Origin: CAZNRY01 sp964575675
GTDB lineage: Bacteria; Eisenbacteria; RBG-16-71-46; CAIMUX01; VGJL01
Assembly: GCA_964575675.1 (NCBI GenBank)
Contig: CAZNRY010000053.1
Span: 1 to 21,697, forward strand
DNA: 21,697 bases
Reading direction: 5' to 3'
The notes beneath the pieces are model-generated. The model did not search any database and had not been told where the DNA came from. It worked only from the letters and a program-made list of their open reading frames with translations. Positions 15,111 through 21,665 of the stretch are shown in pieces (within the stretch, counting starts at the first letter, position 1; each line of letters starts with the position of its first letter). The translations under genes were made by a program, and so were the position numbers.

Positions 15111-15803
15111 ATGAGACATCACCGTGACCACAGAGCGCTCTCGCGGACGGCGTCGCACCGGCGCGCCATGCTTCGCAACCTCGTCACGTCTCTTTTCGAG
15201 CACGAGAGGATCGAGACGACGGTCGCCAAGGCGAAGGAGGCCCGCAGGGTCGCCGAGCGAATGATCACCTATGCGAAGCGGAACAACCTCCACTCGCGGC
15301 GCCTCGTCGCACGCACCGTGCAGAACGAGGACGTGGCGAAGAAGCTCTTCGATACGATCATGCCCTGGTACACGACGCGGCAGGGCGGGTACACGCGGAT
15401 ACTGAAGACCCGCAGGCGTCTCGGCGACGCGGGCGAGATGGCAATCCTCGAGCTCGTGAAGTCGGGCGAACAGAAGGAAGCCGATCGGAAGATCCGCGCG
15501 GCCAAGGCCGAGGCTAAGGCGAAGGCCGCCGAGGACAAGAACAAGAAGGCATCCGAGAGGGCCGCCGAGGCGGAGAAGGCCGAGAAGGCAGAGGCCGCCT
15601 CTCGCAAGAAGGAGTCGAAGGAGAAGAAGGAGCCCAAGGGCAAGAAGGCCGCGAAGGCGGAAGAGCCTCCGAAGGCCGAGAAGCCGGCCGCGGCGAAGCC
15701 CGAGGCGGCGAAGGCAGCCGAGAAGGCAAAGCCCGCCGAGAAGAAGGAGAAGAAGGGAGGCGGTCTGCTGGGAAGGATTCGCAAGAAGAAGGACGAGTCC
15801 TAG
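15111..15803 (+). CDS. rplQ: 50S ribosomal protein L17 with a long Lys/Ala/Glu-rich C-terminal tail
   Basis: L17 lies near the tunnel exit of the 50S subunit. The first 117 residues are a normal L17: MRHHRDHRALSRTASHRRAML start, the LVTSLFEHERIETTVAKAKEAR helix, and the GGYTRILKTRRRLGDAGEMA block. Residues 118-230 are a low-complexity extension made mostly of Lys, Ala and Glu with some Pro, ending RIRKKKDES. E. coli L17 has only 127 residues. A clear Shine-Dalgarno is missing before the ATG, so translation probably depends on rpoA, 27 bp upstream. It is the last gene of the ribosomal run. No terminator is evident after it. Confidence 0.96.
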   Translation: MRHHRDHRALSRTASHRRAMLRNLVTSLFEHERIETTVAKAKEARRVAERMITYAKRNNLHSRRLVARTVQNEDVAKKLFDTIMPWYTTRQGGYTRILKTRRRLGDAGEMAILELVKSGEQKEADRKIRAAKAEAKAKAAEDKNKKASERAAEAEKAEKAEAASRKKESKEKKEPKGKKAAKAEEPPKAEKPAAAKPEAAKAAEKAKPAEKKEKKGGGLLGRIRKKKDES

Positions 15804-15878
15804 CACGGCAGAACCGACAGCAGAAAAATAGTGCACGGTCGCGTCGCAGACGCCCGTATTGCCCAAACCCGGCTGGTC

Positions 15879-17333
15879 ATGAAACTGTTCCTTGCCTTAA
15901 CTCGGCGAGGTCGACCTGCTGGGTTTCGGGCTTTTTGCCGCCGAGCTCTGCTCGCCGCTGCCATCATTCCGATCCTGATCACGATCGCCGCGCCAAGCTC
16001 CCCCGCGGTGTCGCACCTGTGCATCCCGCCCACCATATCCTCCGGCCGGAGCTGTCGGGCGGATGGCTCCTCCGGACCGGCGCTCGCTTGGGGAAGGCGG
16101 ACCGTCCTGGCTCGCGCCTGTGGCTCGCTTCGCGCGGTCACCGCTGAGGAAGCACGATGGTCTGCGCCGCGCGGCGAGCAACTCCTGCAGAGCCATCCGC
16201 CCGACCGTCCGCCCGGCGCCAGCCTCGCGAGTGCACGTGCTCGCGCTCCCGGACGGATCTTCCTCTGGGTCATCCGCGACGCTCTCGAGGACACGCTTGC
16301 CCTGGCGGTACTTGCCGACTCGGCCCTCGCGCTCGGCTGCACGGATCTACTGGTTCAGGTGCGGGGTCGCGGGGAGGCCTACTACCGATCGGCCACAGAG
16401 CCGGCGCCGCGGTTTCTCGAGACGCCTTGCCCGGCTGGTATGCGGCCCGGAGAGCGTACGGCGCAGGAATCGCTCCCCTTCGATCCCCTCGCCGCCGCGG
16501 GCCGGATCTGCCGTTCGCGGGGGTTACGGCTCCACGCATGGATCAACGTTTTCCTGGCGGGGAAATGGGATCGAAACGGGCGCCGGAACATCGTCGTCCG
16601 CCATCCCGAGTGGGCGACCCGTCTGAAGGACGGCCGTGGGTTCGCTGGACTGTCGGCGGGGGAGGGGCGTCGATTGGGCGTCGAGGGAATCTACCTGAGT
16701 CCCGGAAACCCCGAAGTCCTTCCTTACCTCCGAAACGTCGTCCGCGAGCTCGTCTCGCGCTACCCGCTCGATGGCCTGCACCTCGACTACATCCGGTACC
16801 CGTATGCCGACGCGGGATATGATGAGGCAAGCCGGGATGCGTTTCTGATCGCCGATCTGGAGGAGTCGATACCGCACGGGGACGATCCAGCAATCGGTCT
16901 TTGGGACGCGTGGAGGATGGAGCAGGTCTCGCGCGCGGTGGAGGAGATCGCTCGAACCGCACGATCCGTGAGGCCGGGGATCGAAATCACGGCGGCCGTG
17001 CTCCCCGATCCCGCGGCCGCAAGACGGACCTGCAAGCAGGACTGGCCCCGCTGGATCCGGGAGGGTTGGCTCGATGCGGCACTGCCGATGGCGTACACCG
17101 GCTCCCCGGAAAAGCTCGGCGCATGGCTGCGCGCGGGCTTCGCGGAAATGCCGGGTTCCGATCGGATCGTCCCTGGATTGGGGCTCCACAAGCTCGACGG
17201 GCGATCGTTGGAACAGCATCTCGAGGTGCTCGACCGCGGCGGAATAAGATCCTACGCTCTCTTCTCTAGCAGAGAGCTCATGGCGAATCGGTCGCTTCGC
17301 GAAGCGATCCGCAGATTCGGAGGTAGCAGATGA
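15879..17333 (+). CDS. GHL10-type glycoside hydrolase-like protein, probably exported
   Basis: The product belongs to the glycosyl-hydrolase-like 10 family (DUF187-type TIM barrel), whose substrates are mostly unknown. From the ATG at 15879 it has 484 residues. It opens with a basic stretch and a hydrophobic core (about 22-43, RALLAAAIIPILITIAAP), a probable signal peptide. An Arg/Pro/Ser-rich linker of about 80 residues follows. The barrel starts at GRIFLWVIRD (125-134), with LVQVRGRGEAYY, HAWINVF (219-225), HPEWA (242-246) and DGLHLDYIRYP (298-308), a hallmark. A GTG at 15831 is an in-frame alternative; neither start has a good ribosome site. The linker is poorly conserved-looking, so a frameshift there is possible. 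The stop overlaps the next gene. Confidence 0.8.
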   Translation: MKLFLALTRRGRPAGFRAFCRRALLAAAIIPILITIAAPSSPAVSHLCIPPTISSGRSCRADGSSGPALAWGRRTVLARACGSLRAVTAEEARWSAPRGEQLLQSHPPDRPPGASLASARARAPGRIFLWVIRDALEDTLALAVLADSALALGCTDLLVQVRGRGEAYYRSATEPAPRFLETPCPAGMRPGERTAQESLPFDPLAAAGRICRSRGLRLHAWINVFLAGKWDRNGRRNIVVRHPEWATRLKDGRGFAGLSAGEGRRLGVEGIYLSPGNPEVLPYLRNVVRELVSRYPLDGLHLDYIRYPYADAGYDEASRDAFLIADLEESIPHGDDPAIGLWDAWRMEQVSRAVEEIARTARSVRPGIEITAAVLPDPAAARRTCKQDWPRWIREGWLDAALPMAYTGSPEKLGAWLRAGFAEMPGSDRIVPGLGLHKLDGRSLEQHLEVLDRGGIRSYALFSSRELMANRSLREAIRRFGGSR

Positions 17334-18103
17334 CCGGGACGCCCGAGTTCTTGGCCCCGTTGACGGGCGACCTGCTGCGCCTGGCGGTTCGCGGCCTCGC
17401 GCCCCCCGCTCGTCCCCGCGTTCTCGATCTCTGCTGCGGTACGGGAGCGGCCAGCCTTGTTCTGGCGGCCGAGTTCGATGGCGTTTGCACGGGAGTCGAT
17501 CTGAGCGAGAGTATGTTGCGGACCGGGCGCGAGCGCGCCCTGTCGCTCGGGCTTCAAGATCGCATCGAGTTCCGGCGCGGCGATGCGCGCCACCTCGATC
17601 TGCCCAACGGGACGTTCGACCTTGCGCTGGCCCTTGGGGGCGCCCTGACCTACATCGGCCGACCCGAAGGACTCGAGAGGATCCGCCAGCTTGTCAAGCC
17701 CGGCGGCTCGCTCCTGCTCTCGGACCTGGTCTATCTCGACTCGCCGGCCCCCGAATCAGTCGTGCGCGTCCTCGCGGATCGGATGCCCGAAGATCCCGTT
17801 CGATCCCTTGCCATCGAGCCCGCCGTCCGCGCGGTCTACGAGGAAGGCATCTACCGCTTCGAGTGCGAGCGGAGCTACCGCGAGCTGCTCGGATCGTTTG
17901 GATACGATGTGGTCTTCACCTTCCCGGCGCCCGAGAGCGCATGGGACGCCTACTACGGTCCCGTCGCCGCGGGGTTGGAATCGCCCGAAGAAGGGCTCGG
18001 GATTCCGGTCGGGCCCAAAGAACTCGCCTCGTACTACTCGTGGGGCGGGCGATGGGGGATCGCTTACCTGATCTGCGGCGCGAGGGTTCCGCCGGAGGAA
18101 TGA
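17330..18103 (+). CDS. Class I SAM-dependent methyltransferase, substrate unknown
   Basis: The product has 257 residues with a Rossmann-type methyltransferase fold. Motif I is VLDLCCGTG at 31-39, the acidic residue of motif II is Asp57 (GVDLSES), and GDARHLDLP follows at 84-92. The post-I region LALALGGALTYIGRPEGLERIRQ and the motif KPGGSLLLSD are typical of methyltransferases that act on small molecules. I cannot tell the substrate. The ATG overlaps the stop of the hydrolase-like gene (ATGA at 17330-17333), so the two are probably co-translated. It converges with the MarR-type gene, leaving 13 bp between them. Confidence 0.85.
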   Translation: MTGTPEFLAPLTGDLLRLAVRGLAPPARPRVLDLCCGTGAASLVLAAEFDGVCTGVDLSESMLRTGRERALSLGLQDRIEFRRGDARHLDLPNGTFDLALALGGALTYIGRPEGLERIRQLVKPGGSLLLSDLVYLDSPAPESVVRVLADRMPEDPVRSLAIEPAVRAVYEEGIYRFECERSYRELLGSFGYDVVFTFPAPESAWDAYYGPVAAGLESPEEGLGIPVGPKELASYYSWGGRWGIAYLICGARVPPEE

Positions 18104-18116
18104 GCGGTGGCACCCC

Positions 18117-18650
18117 TCAAACCGCGGGGTCGCCCCCGTTCGAAGCGCTGTGGCCGTTGCCGTTGAGGAACTCCGTCCGCTCGTCGGCACGGAGGGGATC
18201 CCGTACGGAGGCGAGGATCTCGATCATCCGCTGAAGGTCCGGTTCATCCGCGCCCCGCATCAGGTGGATGTTCAACATCGCAACCTCGCCATCGAGTTTT
18301 GTCAGTAGATCAAGGCCCGCGGGGGTTGCCAGGGCACGGACCACGCGCCGGTCTCGTGTGCACCGCTCGCGCCGCATCAGACCATCCGCCTCGAGGTGAT
18401 CCGTCAGGCGGGTCACGTTCGGATAGCGGACGATCACCCGTCGGGCGATCTCCATCAAAGGGATCCCCTCCGGGCCGGCGCCGCGCAGGATCCTGAGCAC
18501 GTTATATTGCGCTAGGCTGATTCCGTGGCGCCGCATGGCTTTCTGGATGTTGCGATAGAGGAGATCCCATGTGGTGAAGACGGACAGAAGGGCCTCTTCC
18601 TGGATCGAAGAGAAAGGCCGACGAAGGTGAAGCTCTTCCTTCAGCGACAT
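18117..18650 (-). CDS. MarR-family transcriptional regulator
   Basis: This is a winged helix-turn-helix repressor or activator of the MarR family. From the ATG at 18650 it has 177 residues. The dimer helices are in the first 40 residues and last 60. The DNA-binding part runs LAQYNVLRILRGAGPEG (47-62), recognition helix region PNVTRLTDHLEADGL (77-91), and wing RRERCTRDRRVVRALATPAG (93-112). The start is chosen because family members begin MSLKEE and GGAGGA lies upstream (18661-18666). An in-frame ATG at 18698 would add 16 residues. The predicted start of transcription near 18708 would leave the 18698 site without a ribosome binding site. It diverges from moaA. The ligand and targets are unknown. 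Confidence 0.88.
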   Translation of the reverse strand: MSLKEELHLRRPFSSIQEEALLSVFTTWDLLYRNIQKAMRRHGISLAQYNVLRILRGAGPEGIPLMEIARRVIVRYPNVTRLTDHLEADGLMRRERCTRDRRVVRALATPAGLDLLTKLDGEVAMLNIHLMRGADEPDLQRMIEILASVRDPLRADERTEFLNGNGHSASNGGDPAV

Positions 18651-18714
18651 GCGCGTGGAATCCTCCGCTTCGGATGCAGTTCGACGTTCCGTTGCCATGC
18701 GTCGGCAACTCCCA

Positions 18715-18743
18715 AGGGTAGTCGAGCTCAACCGTAAGGTCAA
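18715..18743 (-). promoter_or_regulatory. Candidate sigma70-type promoter of the MarR gene
   Basis: On the minus strand, TTGACC (18743-18738) and TACCCT (18720-18715) are separated by exactly 17 bases. Transcription would begin near 18708, about 58 bases before the ATG at 18650. The direct repeat AACCGT at 18730-18735 and 18743-18748 lies over the -35 and spacer, where a repressor could bind. The prediction is from matching alone. Confidence 0.45.
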
Positions 18744-18748
18744 ACCGT
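18730..18748. repeat. Direct repeat AACCGT, spacing 13 bp, possible operator
   Basis: Two copies of AACCGT occur at 18730-18735 and 18743-18748, with starts 13 bp apart, across the candidate promoter of the MarR gene. MarR sites are usually imperfect palindromes, and this is a direct repeat, so binding by this regulator is only a possibility. Confidence 0.25.
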
Positions 18749-18860
18749 TAGCCCGGGAATGCTGTCGGCGCCCGCTTGCGCTCGTTGCCGCCCGCCGGTG
18801 CCGCGTCGGCTGGGTTCGATCCGGCGGCGCCGGCGCAGCGACGCCGATCCTCAAAGAGAC

Positions 18861-18890
18861 TTGGATTTGCAGTTCGGTTCTCTGTACCCT
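18861..18890 (+). promoter_or_regulatory. Candidate promoter of moaA
   Basis: TTGGAT (18861-18866) and TACCCT (18885-18890) are separated by 18 bases, a plausible sigma70-type promoter. It would give a leader of about 30 bases before the moaA ATG at 18928. That is too short for a Moco-type riboswitch, and I see none. The -10 hexamer is the same as in the divergent promoter candidate. Confidence 0.4.
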
Positions 18891-18927
18891 CCGGGGTCAG
18901 CCGAGGCCCCGGCCGCGAGGAGCAACC

Positions 18928-19896
18928 ATGCAGGACCATCACGGCCGCGTGATCGACCGGCTGCGCGTCTCCGTGACGGACCGCTGCGGGCTCAAGTGTG
19001 TCTACTGCATGCCCGACGGCGAGCCGGTCCACGCCTCCCGCGAGGACATTCTCCACTATGAGGAGATCGCGGCCATCGTGGAGCGTCTGCGGGACCGCTT
19101 CGGGTTGAAGCGCGTCCGCATCACAGGGGGAGAGCCCCTCGTCCGTCCGCATCTGGACGCGCTCGTCGCTTTGTTGCGCGGACTCGGTCTCGAGGAGATC
19201 TCGATGACGACGAACGGGCAGATCCTCGCCCGCTCGATCGACGCCCTCGCCGCGGCCGGATTGGACCGGGTCAACGTGAGCCTCGACAGTCTCGATCCCG
19301 AGCGCTTCCGCCGACTCACCGGAGGGGATCTGTCCCGCGCGCTTGAGGGAATCGAGGCACTCGACCGTGCGGGGCTTCGTCCGGTCAAGATCAACACGGT
19401 CATAGTCAGGGGCCATAACGAGGAGGATGTCCTGCCGCTGACGCGGTGGGCGATCGAGCGCGGCTACGAACTCCGGTTCCTCGAGTTGATGGCGATCGGG
19501 TGCGTGCAGAGCTATCACCCGAAGATGTTTGTCCCGACTCGCGAAGTTCGGTCGAAGATCGGCGAAGCCTTCCCCATGGAGCCCGCCGAAGGCGAGGAGG
19601 GCGCGCCGGCCCGTCTGTGGCATGTCGAGGTGAATGGAAGGCGCGGCCTGGTCGGGTTCATCTCGCCCGAGACCGAGCCGTTCTGCAGCGGGTGCCGGAG
19701 ACTGCGTCTCACGGCGAAGGGGAAGTTCCTCGGGTGCTTGATGCACGACGACGGACCGGACGTGCGGGTGGCGATCCGCGCGCCCGACGGCGTCGACGAG
19801 GAGATGTTCGATTCCGCCGTTCGCGCGGCCGTCTTCAGCAAGCCGATCGAGAGGATCTACGCGGGCGGCGGCCACATGATGTCGATCGGCGGGTAG
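18928..19896 (+). CDS. moaA: GTP 3',8-cyclase MoaA (molybdenum cofactor biosynthesis)
   Basis: MoaA is a radical SAM enzyme that turns GTP into the 3',8-cyclo compound that MoaC converts to cyclic pyranopterin monophosphate. From the ATG at 18928 it has 322 residues. The N-terminal 4Fe-4S site is Cys20, Cys24, Cys27 (Cx3Cx2C). The SAM-binding TGGEPL is at 66-71. The C-terminal cluster is Cys253, Cys256, Cys270 (Cx2Cx13C). The protein ends MSIGG; the C-terminal Gly-Gly needed for catalysis is kept. The start fits the family, and GAGGAG at 18917-18922 is 5 bases upstream. Longer in-frame readings reaching 18649 are rejected. No other Moco gene is in view. Confidence 0.95.
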   Translation: MQDHHGRVIDRLRVSVTDRCGLKCVYCMPDGEPVHASREDILHYEEIAAIVERLRDRFGLKRVRITGGEPLVRPHLDALVALLRGLGLEEISMTTNGQILARSIDALAAAGLDRVNVSLDSLDPERFRRLTGGDLSRALEGIEALDRAGLRPVKINTVIVRGHNEEDVLPLTRWAIERGYELRFLELMAIGCVQSYHPKMFVPTREVRSKIGEAFPMEPAEGEEGAPARLWHVEVNGRRGLVGFISPETEPFCSGCRRLRLTAKGKFLGCLMHDDGPDVRVAIRAPDGVDEEMFDSAVRAAVFSKPIERIYAGGGHMMSIGG

Positions 19897-20015
19897 CGGA
19901 CGAGCGCTTGCCGTTTTGTCATGCGCCTCCCCGCGCCCGATGCGCATTGGCATGGACGGACATTCGCCGGTCTGTCCTCCTCGGATCTGGCCTTCGATCG
20001 ATGCTCGACAAGAAA

Positions 20016-20059
20016 AGGCAGTGGGGATCGGTGGACTCTAGCCGATCCCCACATTGCCT
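20016..20059 (-). terminator. Intrinsic terminator on the minus strand
   Basis: A perfect 11-bp stem (GTGGGGATCGG at 20021-20031, CCGATCCCCAC at 20042-20052) with a 10-base loop is extended by AGGCA (20016-20020) pairing with TGCCT (20055-20059) across a 2-base bulge. Read on the minus strand, the hairpin runs directly into TTTTCTT (bases 20016-20010). On the plus strand no T-run follows, so it is not a normal terminator for moaA. Confidence 0.6.
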
Positions 20060-20142
20060 ACTTCCCCGTGTCAGGGAGGATCCATCTTGGAGGTTCCGGG
20101 CTGGCGCGCCGGGCTCCCGGCCCGAACTCCCAGCTAACCCGA

Positions 20143-20165
20143 GCCGACCCGAAGTTCCGGTCGGC
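20143..20165. repeat. Short inverted repeat, 7-bp stem
   Basis: GCCGACC (20143-20149) pairs with GGTCGGC (20159-20165) around a 9-base loop, CGAAGTTCC. There is no adjacent T-run on either strand. It may be a structural element of a transcript from either strand; chance is also possible in such GC-rich DNA. Confidence 0.35.
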
Positions 20166-20231
20166 CCACCCGTGCGCCAGCCCGCTGCATTAGCCAGCAA
20201 CTCCCATGCCGCCGGGTCAGCGAACGAGTCA

Positions 20232-20266
20232 TCCCGTAAGAACATATATGACAGTGTGTTACGGGA
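20232..20266. repeat. Inverted repeat in an AT-rich patch, possible operator or RNA hairpin
   Basis: TCCCGTAA (20232-20239) and TTACGGGA (20259-20266) are perfect 8-bp arms around a 19-base AT-rich spacer. A further 3 bp (ACA/TGT) can pair inside after a small internal loop. Being AT-rich in GC-rich surroundings, it stands out from its background. It lies about 155 bp upstream of the PrmA-like start. Confidence 0.5.
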
Positions 20267-20418
20267 ACATAGTCGAGTCGTCTCACGCTGCGCGATCGAA
20301 AAGTGGTACCCGCGGTGTCGAGCGCATGACACCAAAGGAACCAGGAGCGAAGGCGGGACCGGATGGACCCGCGACGTCCTGCTGGCCGCGGCCCGTTCGT
20401 GGTGGTTATGTTGAACGC

Positions 20419-21312
20419 ATGAGCACCGACCCGCCCGATGGTCTTCAGAATGGAGCGAGCACGGTCGCAGGCCTTCATCTTCTCATCGTGAGGACGACTG
20501 GGATCGCGGCCGAGATCCTGCAGGCACTCCTCGAGGATCGCGGCGCCCTGGGCTCGGCGATCGAGCAACGTCGCGGCGCCAGTCTCGTTCGTTTGCAGGC
20601 GTATTTTCCGGAGGACGGGGATGTGCCGGTCGATTGGGTCAGGGTGAAGCTCGCCGAGATGCGCGCGAACGGCCTCCCCGTGGGTCCCGCCGAGGTCCGG
20701 CTCGCGCCATTGCGCGGGGAGGATTGGGCCGAGGCGTGGAAGAGGCACTTTCATGCGATCCGCGCGACGGAGCGTCTCGTCGTCGTTCCGACCTGGGAAG
20801 ATGTTCCCGAAGGAGCGGCGGAGGTGATCCGGTTGGACCCCGGGATGGCGTTCGGCTTGGGCGATCACCCGACGACGCGCGGGTGCCTGCAGATGCTCGA
20901 GCGGATGGCCGGCCCAGCGGGGAACATGAGGGCGGGATTCGCGGCCGCGGACGTGGGATGCGGCACGGGGATCCTCTCGATTCGCGCGGTGCAACTCGGA
21001 TTGGGACCGGTGGAGGCCTTCGACACGGAGGGCGACGCGGTGCGGTCCGCTCGAGAGAACGCAGAGAGGAACGGGGTCTCTGATCGGATTACGTTCCACG
21101 AGGGGACGATGCCGGCGCGGGGCGCCGGACCCTACCAGAAGGTCTTCGCGAACATCTTCCTGACTGTGCTGCAGGAACTTCTGCCCCGCAGGGTCCGCCC
21201 CCTCCAACCGAGATGGGAAACGCTCCCTGGCGGGGACTTTGGCCGAACGGGAGGCCGTGCGGCCAGCCCGGTCGCTCATTGCCGGCGGGGCAGAGCGGCA
21301 GCGACTACGTGA
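20419..21312 (+). CDS. prmA: PrmA-like ribosomal protein L11 methyltransferase, C-terminus apparently frameshifted
   Basis: PrmA trimethylates ribosomal protein L11. From the ATG at 20419 the frame gives 297 residues. Family signatures are DWAEAWKRHFHAI (102-114), DPGMAFGLGDHPTT (140-153; usually FGTGTHPTT), motif I ADVGCGTG (177-184), acidic Asp202, and FANIF (243-247). After Pro264 (codon 21208-21210) the reading loses family character and ends in an Arg-rich tail. The next frame picks up SLAGTLAERE from about 21224, which resembles the family's SGIL-EQ segment, and stays open to TGA at 21437-21439. So a one-base gain near 21211-21223, a sequencing error, or gene decay is likely. No good Shine-Dalgarno is seen. 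Confidence 0.75.
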   Translation: MSTDPPDGLQNGASTVAGLHLLIVRTTGIAAEILQALLEDRGALGSAIEQRRGASLVRLQAYFPEDGDVPVDWVRVKLAEMRANGLPVGPAEVRLAPLRGEDWAEAWKRHFHAIRATERLVVVPTWEDVPEGAAEVIRLDPGMAFGLGDHPTTRGCLQMLERMAGPAGNMRAGFAAADVGCGTGILSIRAVQLGLGPVEAFDTEGDAVRSARENAERNGVSDRITFHEGTMPARGAGPYQKVFANIFLTVLQELLPRRVRPLQPRWETLPGGDFGRTGGRAASPVAHCRRGRAAATT

Positions 21313-21500
21313 GATCGGCCAGGCCCTCAACTCGATCCTCAAGACCAACGAAATCCGTCGCGACTGGATCGTTCCCAACCTGCCCCCGGCCTGGGTGCAT
21401 CACGTGCGTTTCGACGGCACGGCCGACTCGAATTGCTGAACGCTTATCGGCCCGGGTCCCCTGACCCCGCCGCCCGCCCAACCCGAATTTGGCCTCCCTT

Positions 21501-21526
21501 CCCCGCCGCCCCAGCCCCAAAACCCC
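21501..21526 (-). other. Four-run G-quadruplex motif (minus strand)
   Basis: The plus strand has four runs of CCCC at 21501-21504, 21509-21512, 21515-21518 and 21523-21526. The minus strand therefore has GGGG runs with loops TTTT, CT and CGGC, a perfect intramolecular G-quadruplex pattern. It lies within a C-rich, purine-poor tract (about 21445-21540) and about 30 bp upstream of a promoter-like sequence. Whether it folds or acts is unknown. Confidence 0.55.
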
Positions 21527-21555
21527 GGCCCGCAGCCCCTGATCCGCGATTTTTC

Positions 21556-21583
21556 TTGCCGCCTTTCCCATCCTTGGTACACT
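21556..21583 (+). promoter_or_regulatory. Candidate sigma70-type promoter of the gene leaving the window
   Basis: TTGCCG (21556-21561) and TACACT (21578-21583) are 16 bases apart. Transcription would begin near 21590. The leader of about 75 bases contains a 6-bp GC hairpin with a TTCC loop (GGGCCG 21632-21637, CGGCCC 21642-21647) before the candidate start at 21666. Confidence 0.4.
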
Positions 21584-21665
21584 GGAGGTACTGTGGCGAC
21601 ATTGTCGATTACCGCCCACTGCCAGCGAGCCGGGCCGTTCCCGGCCCCGCGGCCCAGGAACAGAT

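Larger units (their letters stand above)
19897..20418. other. 522-bp intergenic region with inverted repeats and no convincing gene
   Basis: Between moaA and the PrmA-like gene I find no reading frame with family-like features on either strand. The stretch holds three inverted repeats: 20016-20059, 20143-20165 and 20232-20266. A local AT-rich patch lies around 20238-20262. An in-frame upstream extension of the PrmA-like gene back to 20206 exists but does not look like protein of that family. A minus-strand reading of about 138 codons runs through here and looks like shadow coding, though its segment near 20170-20250 has protein-like composition. Confidence 0.6.

Noticed and set aside
13032..15866. 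A 944-codon open frame on the minus strand
   Set aside because: It lies opposite rpsK, rpsD, rpoA and rplQ, is Leu/Arg/Gly/Asp-rich without any domain pattern, and is a typical antisense shadow of GC-rich plus-strand genes.
15901..15957. Hairpin with TTTTT as terminator of the ribosomal operon
   Set aside because: CTCGGCG/CGCCGAG can pair around a long loop, but the TTTTT is inside the loop, and the sequence codes for the signal peptide region of the next gene.
18100..18135. Bidirectional terminator between the methyltransferase and MarR genes
   Set aside because: Only short stems (GCGGT/ACCGC or ACCCC/GGGGT) are available and there is no T-run on either side.
18651..18854. Longer N-terminus of the MarR-type gene up to 18854
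   Set aside because: The extra residues do not resemble the family and would overlap the candidate promoter and spacer; the 18698 ATG remains a minor alternative.
18649..18927. Upstream extension of moaA
   Set aside because: The added 93 residues are Arg/Cys-rich and unlike MoaA; they would cover the likely divergent promoters, and ATG 18928 has GAGGAG at good spacing.
18891..18927. Moco riboswitch upstream of moaA
   Set aside because: The leader from the candidate promoter is only about 30 bases, much too short for the known Moco RNA structure.
20016..20059. Terminator of moaA on the plus strand
   Set aside because: The hairpin is strong but is followed by ACTTCCCCG on the plus strand, with no T-run; only the minus-strand reading has one.
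20206..20418. N-terminal extension of the PrmA-like protein back to 20206
   Set aside because: The 71 extra residues are unrelated to PrmA and include the inverted repeat region; the family start position fits 20419.
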